Assembly (NCBI GenBank): GCA_024233285.1
Contig: JACKPU010000001.1
Location: 558,001 to 622,000, forward strand
Source of the DNA: Opitutaceae bacterium
Lineage (GTDB): Bacteria > Verrucomicrobiota > Verrucomicrobiia > Opitutales > Opitutaceae
Direction: 5' to 3'
Length of the DNA stretch: 64,000 bases
A program made the translations under genes and the position numbers. How positions within the stretch are numbered: position 1 is the first letter of the stretch; each line of letters opens with the position of its first letter. Shown in pieces: positions 33,504 to 41,439 of the stretch. The notes beneath the pieces were generated by a model, which did not search any database, was not told the DNA's origin, and saw nothing but the letters and a program-made list of their open reading frames with translations.

Positions 33504-35138
33504 ATGCTCGCCCCGCCCTCCCTGAACCGCGGCCCATCCCATTTTCGCGTGCGCATCCCCCGTTCATTTTTGCAACCCCTGCTGGCCCTGGCGCTGCTGT
33601 GCGGCACGGCCGGGCGGGCGGCGGAAGGCGCGGGCCCGACGGTCGCGGTGACCGGCGGCGAGATCGCGGGGCGGGCCCTGCCCGGCGGCGGAGCGGTGTT
33701 TCGCGGCGTGCCTTTTGCCGCGCCGCCGGTCGGCGAGCTCCGCTGGCGCGCGCCGCGGCCCGTGGTGCCGTGGACCGGGGTGCGCGCGGCCTGTCAACCC
33801 GGGCCGCCGCCCGTGCAGCCGGCCTTGGGCTGGAACAACGACATCGCCGAGGCGGGGCGCGAGGACTGCCTTTATCTCGACGTGTGGACGCCCGATTTTC
33901 GCCCCGGGGCGAATTTGCCCGTGATGGTCTGGATCCACGGCGGGGCCAACTTCGGGCTCCAGGGCGGGCGCGAGCCACTCTACGAAGGCCGGCGGTTGAT
34001 CGCGCGCGGCGTCGTGCTGGTGGTGATCGAATACCGGCTCGGCGCGCTCGGCTTCATGGCGCACCCGGCCTTGAGCGGGGAGTCGCCGGACCAGGCGTCG
34101 GGCAACTACGCGCTGCTCGACCAGATCGCGGCGTTGCGCTGGGTGCGGGCCAACATCGCCCGGTTTGGCGGCGCGGCGGATAATGTGACCGTGTTCGGCC
34201 AGTCCGCCGGGGGGTGGAACATCGGGGCCTTGATGGCGTCGCCCCCGGCCCGGGGGCTGTTTCAACGGGCGATCCTGGAGAGCGGCGTGCCGCCGGACGT
34301 GCTGAACGTGCCGCTCGCGCAGGCGGAGCAGCGCGGCGTGGCGCTGGCGGAGCAGCTCGGCGTCACCGGCGACGGGGAGGCGGCCGCCGCGGCGCTGCGG
34401 GCGATCCCCGCCGACAAACTGGCGGCGGCGGCGGGCCCCTTGAACTATTTGACCATCGGCGGCCGGGTGCTGCCGCGGTCGCCGTGGGAGGTCTGGCGAT
34501 CCGGGCGGGAGGCGTCCGTGGATGTGCTGATCGGGAACAACGCGATCGAATACCCCGCCGCCGACGCGGCGGCGGCGGAGCAAGGCGTTAACGCCACCTT
34601 TGGCGCGTTGGCCCCCCGGGCGCTCGCGCTCTACGGGCTCGGCGAGCATCCGCCGGTGCCGCCCGACCCGGTTTACGGCGACGCGCTGGCGCAGTGGGGG
34701 AGCGACTCGGGGTTTCGCCTGTGGAGCATCCTGCATGGCGGCTGGCACGGGCTCCGGGGAAACCGGGTCTGGCAATACGAGTTTCGCCGTGTCATCCCGC
34801 CGCATCCGCATGTCCGGCATTCCGACGAACTGCCTTATGTGTTCGGCAATTTTCTGGAGAAGGGCGGGATGGTGACCGGCGAATTTACCGCGACGGACCG
34901 GCGGTTGTCCGACCTGATGCAGCGCTACTGGACGAACTTTGCCCGCGCGGGCGATCCCAACGGCGCGGGACTGCCGACGTGGCCGGTTTACGCCGCCGAC
35001 ACACGGGCCTTCATGATTTTCGGGCCGGAGGACGGGGCGACGGTGGGCGCCGATGAACGCGGCCCATTCGCCGCGTTGTTCCGCGAGCTTTTCCCGCCGG
35101 TCCGCCCGGAGGAAGACGCCGACACGCGGGCACCGTGA
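33504..35138 (+). CDS. Secreted type-B carboxylesterase
   Basis: A 544-residue esterase with a signal region (LLALALLCGTAGRAAEG, residues 26-42; the first 20 residues are unusually basic, so a later start is possible). Carboxylesterase-lipase marks: FRGVPFAAPPVGELRWRAP, EDCLYLDVWTP, oxyanion hole VWIHGGANF, catalytic Ser234 in VFGQSAGGWN, and HSDELPYVFG carrying the catalytic His. Such enzymes deacylate esters on plant polysaccharides or aromatic esters; the substrate is open. Confidence 0.9.
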   Translation: MLAPPSLNRGPSHFRVRIPRSFLQPLLALALLCGTAGRAAEGAGPTVAVTGGEIAGRALPGGGAVFRGVPFAAPPVGELRWRAPRPVVPWTGVRAACQPGPPPVQPALGWNNDIAEAGREDCLYLDVWTPDFRPGANLPVMVWIHGGANFGLQGGREPLYEGRRLIARGVVLVVIEYRLGALGFMAHPALSGESPDQASGNYALLDQIAALRWVRANIARFGGAADNVTVFGQSAGGWNIGALMASPPARGLFQRAILESGVPPDVLNVPLAQAEQRGVALAEQLGVTGDGEAAAAALRAIPADKLAAAAGPLNYLTIGGRVLPRSPWEVWRSGREASVDVLIGNNAIEYPAADAAAAEQGVNATFGALAPRALALYGLGEHPPVPPDPVYGDALAQWGSDSGFRLWSILHGGWHGLRGNRVWQYEFRRVIPPHPHVRHSDELPYVFGNFLEKGGMVTGEFTATDRRLSDLMQRYWTNFARAGDPNGAGLPTWPVYAADTRAFMIFGPEDGATVGADERGPFAALFRELFPPVRPEEDADTRAP

Positions 35139-35154
35139 CGCGCGGCCGCCCGGC

Positions 35155-35868
35155 TCAGTGTCCGACGGCGTGCGGCCGGCGCGGCGCGGCGGCGGACTCG
35201 TCGAGGTTGAAGAGCTTGGCCACGGCCTGGGCGCGGGAGCGCACCTGGAGCTTGTCGTAGGTGCGGCGCACGTAGGTGCTCACCGTGTTGATGCCGATGC
35301 CGAGGCGGTCGGCGATCTCCTTGTAAAGACAGCCCGAGGCCAGCAGGTCGAGCACGGCGCGCTCCTGGTGGGAGAGCGTGTGCAGGCCGGTCTGCGGCCG
35401 CGATTGGTGGGAGAAGGATTCGACCACCAGCCGGGCGACATCGCTGCTGAGGGGCGCGCCGCCGGCGTGGACTTCGCGGACCGCGGCGAGCAGTTCCTCG
35501 CGCGGCGTCGTTTTCAGCAGGTAACCGGTCGCGCCCGCGCCGAGGATGGTGAAGACGTGGCGGGAGTCGCACTGGTCGGTCAGGACGACGATCTGGGTCT
35601 CGGGGGCCTTGAGGCGCAGTTCGCGCACGACCTCGACCGCGTATTTTTCAGACTCGTCGAGCACCACGAGCATGACGTCGGGCCGCAGCGCGGGCAGCCG
35701 CCGCCAGGCGCTTTCAAAATCGGTGAACCGCTCCAGGTGGCGGATGCCCGGCGCGCCCTCGAGCCAGTCGTGGAGGCGGGAGGACGGGCCGCCGGTGGTG
35801 TCGAGCAGGGCGGTGCGCGCGGCCGGCGCGTAGGCGGCGGGGCTCGGCTCCAGGCAGTGCGTGATCAT
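35155..35868 (-). CDS. LuxR/NarL-type regulator with an atypical receiver domain
   Basis: A 237-residue protein. The C-terminal LuxR helix-turn-helix is clear: LSHQERAVLDLLASGCLYKE, IADRLGIGINTVSTYVRRTY, DKLQVRSRAQAV. The N-terminal half has the response-regulator fold (TQIVVLTDQCDSRHVFTILG, AGATGYLLK with its Lys). However, the acidic pair near the start is missing, and the phospho-acceptor strand reads DVMLVVLDESEKY instead of a VLLD-x-x-(M/L)P form. It may be phosphorylation-independent. It overlaps the isomerase by ATGA and is the last gene of the operon. Confidence 0.8.
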   Translation of the reverse strand: MITHCLEPSPAAYAPAARTALLDTTGGPSSRLHDWLEGAPGIRHLERFTDFESAWRRLPALRPDVMLVVLDESEKYAVEVVRELRLKAPETQIVVLTDQCDSRHVFTILGAGATGYLLKTTPREELLAAVREVHAGGAPLSSDVARLVVESFSHQSRPQTGLHTLSHQERAVLDLLASGCLYKEIADRLGIGINTVSTYVRRTYDKLQVRSRAQAVAKLFNLDESAAAPRRPHAVGH

Positions 35869-36418
35869 GGCCGGCGTCCCTTGACCTGGGTGATGCGCTG
35901 GATGCGCTCATCGGTGAACACGTCGTTTTCGTCCGTGCTGTGCGTGGAGAACTCGGACACGACCGCGCCCTCGGGGCCGGCCTGGAACCAGTGCGGGGTG
36001 TCGGGCTGGATCGTGTATTGGTCGCCGGGCTTGAGGACGATTTGGTGCCAGACGGTGTAGGCCGCCTCGTCGCCGGCCGGCGGGCGGCAGCGGGGCGGGC
36101 GGTGGGTTGGCCCGCGACGTAGAGATACACGCGGCCCCAGCGGCAGCGGAAGGTCTCCTCCTTGCCGGGCTGGCGGCGGAGATTGGGGTGGCGGTGCTCG
36201 GGGCAGGTCTGCCCCGGCCACATGGCCAGCTCCTTGGCGCAGCAGCGCTCGGTGTTGACGTAGACGAGGACGCCGAGCCCGGAGGTGGTGAACCGGCCGA
36301 GCCCGAAGTCGGCGATCTCGATGCCGCGTTTCTCCCGCGGGGTGATGACGAGGCCGGCTTGGGTGAAGAGGCGGTGGGCCTCGCGTTGGCGTTGGCTTTG
36401 TTCGGATTTCGTGATCAT
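35865..36418 (-). pseudogene. D-lyxose isomerase-like cupin, frameshifted
   Basis: The frame from 36418 reads IADFGLGRFTTSGLGVLVYV, CPEHRHPNLRRQPGKEETFR and CRWGRVYLYVAGQPT, then turns into Arg/Pro-rich nonsense. Another frame then takes over with GDEAAYTVWHQIVLKPGDQY, TIQPDTPHWFQAGPEGAVVS and EFSTHSTDENDVFTDERIQR. Together they make one D-lyxose/D-mannose isomerase of the cupin fold, with metal ligands in HRHP and HWFQAG. The switch lies within GC-rich bases about 36060-36110 and equals a one-base loss. It is either a real mutation or a sequencing error. The intact enzyme would interconvert D-lyxose and D-xylulose (or mannose and fructose), feeding the kinase upstream in the operon. Confidence 0.8.
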
Positions 36419-36434
36419 GGCGGGGAGGACGGGT

Positions 36435-37448
36435 TCAGGTTAACAGTTGGCGGACGGCGGCGACGATGCGTTCCGGGTCCGGGCGATACAGGTTTTCCAA
36501 GGGCGGGCTGAAGGGCACGGGCACATCCGGCGAGGCCACGCGGACGACGGGGGCCAGCAGGTGCTCGCCGAAGCGCTCCATGATGCCGGCGGCGATCTCG
36601 GCGGAGACGCCGCCGGTGCGCGGCCCCTCCTCGACGATGACCACGCGGCCGGTCTTGCGCACCGACTCGCCGATGGTCTCGTAGTCGATGGGGGAGAGGC
36701 TGCGGACGTCGATGACCTCGGCGTCGATGCCGGCCGGGGCCAGTTGCTCGGCGGCGGCGGCGGCGAAGTGGGCCATGAGGAGCCAGCCGAGGACGGTCAC
36801 ATCGCGCCCCGGTCGCCGCACGGCGGCCCGGTCGAGCGGCACGGTGTAGTCCTCCCCGGGGATGTCGCTGGTGGCGTCCACCGCGCCGGGCTCGGCGCGC
36901 GCGCCCTTGGAGCCGTAGAGCAGCTTGTGCTCGAAAATCAGGACGGGGTTGTCGTCGCGCACGGCGGCCTTGAGCACGCCCTTGGCGTCGTAGGCGGTGG
37001 AGACGGCCACGACCTTGAGGCCCGGCACGCCGGTGAAGTAGCGCTCCATGCTTTGCGCGTGCTGCGAGCCGCGGCCGGTCGCGCCAATGGGCGCGCGCAT
37101 GACCAGGGGCACCGCGCAGCCGCCGCCGGACATGTAGCGGAGCTTGGCCGCGTTGTTGATGATCTGGTCGCTGGCGAGGAAGAGGAAGTCGCCATACTGG
37201 ACGTCGGCGATCGGGCGCAGGCCCATCAGCGCGGCGCCGGTGGCGACGCCGAAAAAGCCCAGCTCGGCGATCGGCGTGTCGATCATGCGGTCGGGGAAAC
37301 GTTTCTCCAGCCCGAGGGTGACGGTGAACGCGCCCCCCCAGCCGCCGGGCACGCCGATGTCCTCGCCGAGGCAGATGACATTGGCGTCGCGGTCCATTTC
37401 TTCAGTGATGGCGTCGCGCAGGGCTTCAGCAATACCTTGTCTTTTCAT
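36435..37448 (-). CDS. 2-oxo acid dehydrogenase E1 component, beta subunit
   Basis: A 337-residue transketolase-type subunit: AITEEMDRDANVICLGEDIG, DTPIAELGFFGVATGAALMG, LRPIADVQYGDFLFLASDQI, RAPIGATGRGSQHAQSME, then the C-terminal VIDVRSLSPIDYETI and VIVEEGPRTGG. It pairs with the alpha subunit 12 bp upstream to form the thiamine-diphosphate enzyme that decarboxylates pyruvate, acetoin or a branched 2-oxo acid. The short subunit lengths and order resemble acetoin/pyruvate dehydrogenase types. Confidence 0.92.
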   Translation of the reverse strand: MKRQGIAEALRDAITEEMDRDANVICLGEDIGVPGGWGGAFTVTLGLEKRFPDRMIDTPIAELGFFGVATGAALMGLRPIADVQYGDFLFLASDQIINNAAKLRYMSGGGCAVPLVMRAPIGATGRGSQHAQSMERYFTGVPGLKVVAVSTAYDAKGVLKAAVRDDNPVLIFEHKLLYGSKGARAEPGAVDATSDIPGEDYTVPLDRAAVRRPGRDVTVLGWLLMAHFAAAAAEQLAPAGIDAEVIDVRSLSPIDYETIGESVRKTGRVVIVEEGPRTGGVSAEIAAGIMERFGEHLLAPVVRVASPDVPVPFSPPLENLYRPDPERIVAAVRQLLT

Positions 37449-37460
37449 GGTGCGTAAGGG

Positions 37461-38432
37461 TCAGGCGAATACGTCGGTGAGCAGGTCGGCCGTGGTGGGC
37501 AGCGGGGCCGCCTGGGCGCGGGTGGTGGCGGCGGCCAGTTCCGCGAGGATCTCGGCGCGGATGGCGTCGAGCTGGTCCGCGGTGAAGCCGTGGTCCCCGC
37601 GGAGGCGGGCGGCCAGCCGCTCGATGGGATCGCGGGCGAACCAGGCCTCCCGCTCCTGTTTGTCCTGGTAGTTGCAGGGGTCGCGGCGGGAATGGCCGGT
37701 GCGGCGGTAGGTGAGCAGCTCGAGCAGCACCGGGCCCTCGCCCCGCCGGCACTCATCGGCCGCGCGCGTCGCGGCGTCGCGCACGGCGAGCACGTCGTTG
37801 CCATCCACCGTCTCGCCGCGGAAGCCGTAGGCGGCGGCGCGGTCCGACACGCGCGTGTTGCGCATGACCTTGTTGATGCGGGTGGAGGCGCCGTAGAGGT
37901 TGTTTTCGCAGACGAAGATGACGGGCAGTTGCCAGATGGCGGCCATGTTGACGCCCTCGTGGAAGGCACCCTCGGCGACCGCGCCGTCGCCGAAGAAGCA
38001 GGCGGCGACCTGGCCGGTGCGGCGTTGCTTGAAGGCCAGCGCCATGCCGGCGGCCAGCGGGATGCCGCCGCCGACGATGGCGATGCCGGGCACCATGCCC
38101 TTGGCCATGTCGCCCATGTGCATCGAGCCGCCCTTGCCACCGCAGCAGCCGGTCGTGGCGCCGAAGAGCTCGTCGAGCATCTCCTGCACGCCCAGGCCCT
38201 TGGCGAGGGCGTGGCCGTGGCCGCGGAAGGTCGAGGTGATGAAGTCGTCCGCCCGCAGGGCCGCGCAGACGCCGACGGCCGTGGCCTCCTGGCCCTGGCA
38301 TTGGTGAATGGTGCCGGGCATGGTGCCTTCGAGGAACAGGCGTTTCACATGGTCTTCGAATTCGCGGATGAGGACCATCCGGCGGTAGAGTCCGGCCAGG
38401 TCGGCCGGTTCGAGGGTGGGTGAGGAGCTCAT
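37461..38432 (-). CDS. 2-oxo acid dehydrogenase E1 component, alpha subunit
   Basis: A 323-residue subunit with the thiamine-diphosphate motif FFGDGAVAEGAFHEGVNMAA (GDG at 148-150) ending in CENNLYG (Asn177-178). Also TIHQCQGQEATAVGVCAALR, STFRGHGHALAKG and CCGGKGGSMHM, all typical of E1-alpha. The phosphorylation-loop region YRRTGHSRRDPCNYQDKQER is conserved. It overlaps the E2 stop by 4 bp (ATGA) and is followed by E1-beta, so all are one transcript. Confidence 0.92.
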   Translation of the reverse strand: MSSSPTLEPADLAGLYRRMVLIREFEDHVKRLFLEGTMPGTIHQCQGQEATAVGVCAALRADDFITSTFRGHGHALAKGLGVQEMLDELFGATTGCCGGKGGSMHMGDMAKGMVPGIAIVGGGIPLAAGMALAFKQRRTGQVAACFFGDGAVAEGAFHEGVNMAAIWQLPVIFVCENNLYGASTRINKVMRNTRVSDRAAAYGFRGETVDGNDVLAVRDAATRAADECRRGEGPVLLELLTYRRTGHSRRDPCNYQDKQEREAWFARDPIERLAARLRGDHGFTADQLDAIRAEILAELAAATTRAQAAPLPTTADLLTDVFA

Positions 38433-39463
38433 GATTTTTCGAGTTCGGCCACGATGGCGCCGAGGAAGCGCGCGGCGTAGCGGCCGTTCACCACGCGGTG
38501 ATCCACCGCGAGGGACAGGGACACGGTCCAGGCGACGCGCGGGGCGCCGTCGTCGGCGACCACCGCCTGGTGGATGCGCCCGAGGGCGAGGATGCAGGAT
38601 TCGGGCGGGTTGATGATGGCGTCGAAGCTGTCGATGCGTTCGCCGCCGAGGTTGGTGATGGTCATGACGCCGGGGCGCAGGGCCGTCGCGCCGACGTCGC
38701 CGCGTTTCAAGGCGTCAACCCCCGCGCGGATGTCGCGGGAGATCGCCGCGACGTCCTTGGTGCGCGGATCCTCGACCGGGACGATGAAGAGGTCGTTGTC
38801 GATGTCCACCGCCACGCCGATGCGCGGGTTGTCCGCCGGGACGATGCGGTCGGCCTCGAAGCGGCCGGCCATCTGCGGGAACTGGGCGAGGGCGGCGGCG
38901 GCGGCTTGCACAAAGTAGGCGTCCCAGGCCGGGGCAGGTGAGCCGGCGGCGGCGCGGCGCGCGACCAGCGCGTCGGCGCGGGCCGAGGCGTGCAGGTAGA
39001 AATGGGGGATGTGCTGCTTGCTTTCGGCCAGGCGCCGGGCGGCGGCGCGGCGGGCCGGGCTGAGCGGCGTGCCCGCAGCCGGGGCGTCGGCGGCCTGGGC
39101 AGCGCGGCGGTTGCGGGCGAACAGGCTTTCGCCCTGGCCAGCCGGGCGCAGGGCCGGTTGGGCGGTGGGGGCCGGGGCGGGCGAGACGGCTGGCGTGGCG
39201 GCGGGAGCCGGGGTTGGCGCGGTCCCGGCGGTTTCGATGATCGCGATGATGTCGCCGGGCAGCATTTCATCGCCGCGGGCGAAGCGCGTCTCGCGCAGCA
39301 CGCCGGTCACGGTGGCTTCGACTTCCATCGTGGCCTTGTCGGTCTCGACCTCCAGCACCACGTCGCCGGGCTTGACGGCTTGGCCGGGCTGGACGCGCCA
39401 CTCCACCAGCTTGATGGTGGTGTCGTTGGTCGCCAGGTCGGGCATTTTCATCTCAAAATTCAT
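38429..39463 (-). CDS. 2-oxo acid dehydrogenase E2 (dihydrolipoyl acyltransferase), short form
   Basis: A 344-residue protein, short for E2 (usually 400 or more). Residues 1-80 are one lipoyl domain with lipoyl Lys43 in EVETDKATMEVEA. An Ala/Pro linker follows. The peripheral-subunit-binding domain expected near residues 120-160 is not recognisable; the linker runs into SPARRAAARRLAESKQHIPH, the start of the acyltransferase domain. Its active-site His322 lies in AVDHRVVNGRYAARF. The start at 39463 (MNFEMKMPDL) is the standard lipoyl-domain opening. No E3 gene is present in the window. Confidence 0.88.
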   Translation of the reverse strand: MNFEMKMPDLATNDTTIKLVEWRVQPGQAVKPGDVVLEVETDKATMEVEATVTGVLRETRFARGDEMLPGDIIAIIETAGTAPTPAPAATPAVSPAPAPTAQPALRPAGQGESLFARNRRAAQAADAPAAGTPLSPARRAAARRLAESKQHIPHFYLHASARADALVARRAAAGSPAPAWDAYFVQAAAAALAQFPQMAGRFEADRIVPADNPRIGVAVDIDNDLFIVPVEDPRTKDVAAISRDIRAGVDALKRGDVGATALRPGVMTITNLGGERIDSFDAIINPPESCILALGRIHQAVVADDGAPRVAWTVSLSLAVDHRVVNGRYAARFLGAIVAELEKS

Positions 39464-39471
39464 GGTGGGGA

Positions 39472-40449
39472 TTACTGGGCGGTGATTTTGATTTCGGTGA
39501 CCGGCAGGTGGTGCCGGCTCACAAAGTGATCCGCCTCGTCGGCGGTGAAGATGCCCGCGGTGGTGCCGAGGGCCCGGGTGGCCGACTGGCCGATGGCGCT
39601 GGCGTAGTGGAGCGCGCGGGGCAGGTCCCACTTTTGCAGGTGGGCGTGGATGAGGCCGGCGGCGAACGCGTCGCCCGCGCCGGAGGGGTCGATGCCATCG
39701 TCGGCGTAGGCGCCGCAGCGCCAGCCTTGGTCGCCGCGCAGGGCGACCGCGCCGTCGGCGCCGAGGGTGACGACCACCGTGCGGGCGCCGGCTTTTTGCA
39801 AGGCGCGCGCTTGCTGGACCGGATCGTCCAGCCCGGTGAAAACGCGGGCCTCGTCGGTGTTGGGCAGAAAGTAATCGACATGCGGGAGCAGCGAGGCGAA
39901 TTGCTCCAGCCGCGGACCGGTTGGTGGCACGACCACGTCGAGCACGGTGGCGATGCCGGCGGCGCGGCAGTGGGCGAGGGCGTCGGCCAAGCCGGCGAGG
40001 TCCAGCCCGGGCAGGGCGAACAGGCCGCCGACGTAGAGGACATCAAGGGTGTCCAACCAGGCCGCGGGCAGCCGGGCGGAGGTGAAGGCTTGGTTGGCCC
40101 CGAAGACGTGGAGGTAGCGGCGGTCCTCGTTTTTCACCAGCAGGATGACGGTTTTGGACGTGGGGTGGCCCGGGGTTTTCACCACTTGCGCCACATCGGC
40201 GCCGGCTTGGCCGAGCAGGGCGAGGATGGTGTCGGCGGAGGCGTCCTCCCCGAGGCAGCCGGAGAGGCCGACGCGGTGTCCTTGCTTGATGAGGCCGAGG
40301 CCCACGTTGGCGGCGCAACCGCCCACATGGACGGGCATCCCCGCCAAGGGCAGCAGTTCGCCGCCGGCCGGGAGGCGATCCATGGGACCGCAAAACGTGT
40401 CCTCGACGAGGATGCCGGCGCAGCCGATGTTGCCTGTGACGCGGTGCAT
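39472..40449 (-). CDS. PfkB-family sugar kinase
   Basis: A 325-residue kinase. MPVHVGGCAANVGLGLIKQG near the N-terminus is the GG substrate motif; DDGIDPSGAGDAFAAGLIHA near the C-terminus holds catalytic Asp260 and the anion hole. NTDEARVFTGLDD is a typical PfkB connector. Placed between a class II aldolase-like gene (6 bp) and E2 (8 bp), it probably phosphorylates a ketose for aldol cleavage. It resembles ribokinase/adenosine-kinase-type sugar kinases; the substrate is inferred only. Confidence 0.88.
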   Translation of the reverse strand: MHRVTGNIGCAGILVEDTFCGPMDRLPAGGELLPLAGMPVHVGGCAANVGLGLIKQGHRVGLSGCLGEDASADTILALLGQAGADVAQVVKTPGHPTSKTVILLVKNEDRRYLHVFGANQAFTSARLPAAWLDTLDVLYVGGLFALPGLDLAGLADALAHCRAAGIATVLDVVVPPTGPRLEQFASLLPHVDYFLPNTDEARVFTGLDDPVQQARALQKAGARTVVVTLGADGAVALRGDQGWRCGAYADDGIDPSGAGDAFAAGLIHAHLQKWDLPRALHYASAIGQSATRALGTTAGIFTADEADHFVSRHHLPVTEIKITAQ

Positions 40450-40455
40450 GGCGGG

Positions 40456-41337
40456 TCAGGCGCGGCCGCAACAGCCGAGGGGTTCGATGCGCTCGAGAAC
40501 GGCGTCGCGGACGGCGAGGCGGCCCGCGACCATGAGGTCGGCGTCGCCGCCGATCCCGAGCAGTTCATGGGGGTTGGTTTCGGGGGCGGCGAGGGCGCGG
40601 CGGACGGCCCGCAGGTAGGCCTGCTTCAGGCAGGTGCCGTAGTTGACCTTGACGATGCCGAACTTGATGGCCGCCACGAGCGACTCGGTGGAGATGCCGG
40701 TGCCGCCGTGGAGCACGAGCGGGATGTCCACGCGGCGGCGGATGCGCTCCAGGTGCGAGAGGTCGAGCGGTTCCCGGCCCTCGAGTTTGATGTGCACGTT
40801 GCCGACGCTGACGGCGAGCAGGTCGATGCCGGTCGCGGCCACGAAACGGGCGGCCAGCTCGGGGTCGGTCGCTTCGCCGGGGTGGGTGGCGTCGGCCCCG
40901 TTGGGCAGGAGCCCGATCTCGGCCTCGACCGCGGCGCCGGCCGCGTGGGCGATCGGCACGAGGGCGGCCACGCGCTGTTCATAGACCTCGTGGGGCACGG
41001 CGGCGTCCGCCGGCATGATGAGGTTGAAGCCGGCGGTGGCGGCGCGGCGCAGCCAATCGTCATCCGCGCATTCGTTGAAGATGAATCCGCACGGCACGCG
41101 GGCGGTGGCGGCGGCGGCGCGGCCCAAGGCGGCATACCATTCCAACCGCTCGGCGGCGCGGCGGCCCGGCGCGCTCATGAACTCGCCGTTGAAACCGATG
41201 ATGACCGGGGCGCGCACGCTTTCGACGGCGTCGATCACGCCTTGGAGTGATTCGAAATTCCAACTCTCAAAATAGCCGACCGCGTAGTTTTCGGCACGGG
41301 CGCGCTGGAGAATCTCACGGACGGGGACGAGGGGCAT
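40456..41337 (-). CDS. Class II fructose-bisphosphate aldolase-like protein, atypical active site
   Basis: A 293-residue protein starting MPLVPVREILQRARAENYAV and GYFESWNFESLQGVIDAVE, the class II (GatY/FbaA) opening. The second half is typical: AAVEAEIGLLPNG, LLAVSVGNVHIKLEG with His182, and DIPLVLHGGTGIS with His210, then GIVKVNYGT. However, the usual HLDHG strand, carrying the proton-donating Asp and a zinc His, is replaced by CGFIFNECADDDW (residues 83-95). Zinc binding or catalysis must therefore differ, or the protein has another function. It is the first gene of the operon, divergent from the CocE gene. Confidence 0.8.
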   Translation of the reverse strand: MPLVPVREILQRARAENYAVGYFESWNFESLQGVIDAVESVRAPVIIGFNGEFMSAPGRRAAERLEWYAALGRAAAATARVPCGFIFNECADDDWLRRAATAGFNLIMPADAAVPHEVYEQRVAALVPIAHAAGAAVEAEIGLLPNGADATHPGEATDPELAARFVAATGIDLLAVSVGNVHIKLEGREPLDLSHLERIRRRVDIPLVLHGGTGISTESLVAAIKFGIVKVNYGTCLKQAYLRAVRRALAAPETNPHELLGIGGDADLMVAGRLAVRDAVLERIEPLGCCGRA

Positions 41338-41373
41338 AAGCGGTTTCTTTGATAGAGATTTTATAACAAAAAG

Positions 41374-41390
41374 ATGGTAATAATTACCAT
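41374..41390. promoter_or_regulatory. Perfect 17-bp palindromic operator candidate
   Basis: ATGGTAATAATTACCAT, with 8-base arms around one A, lies in the 102-bp spacer between the divergent aldolase-like and CocE genes. Relatives occur at 48322-48338, 48422-48438 and 52113-52129. Confidence 0.65.
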
Positions 41391-41439
41391 TACAAGCCAA
41401 AACACAGCCACGATGTTGTTACCCCCCATATCCTTGGTA

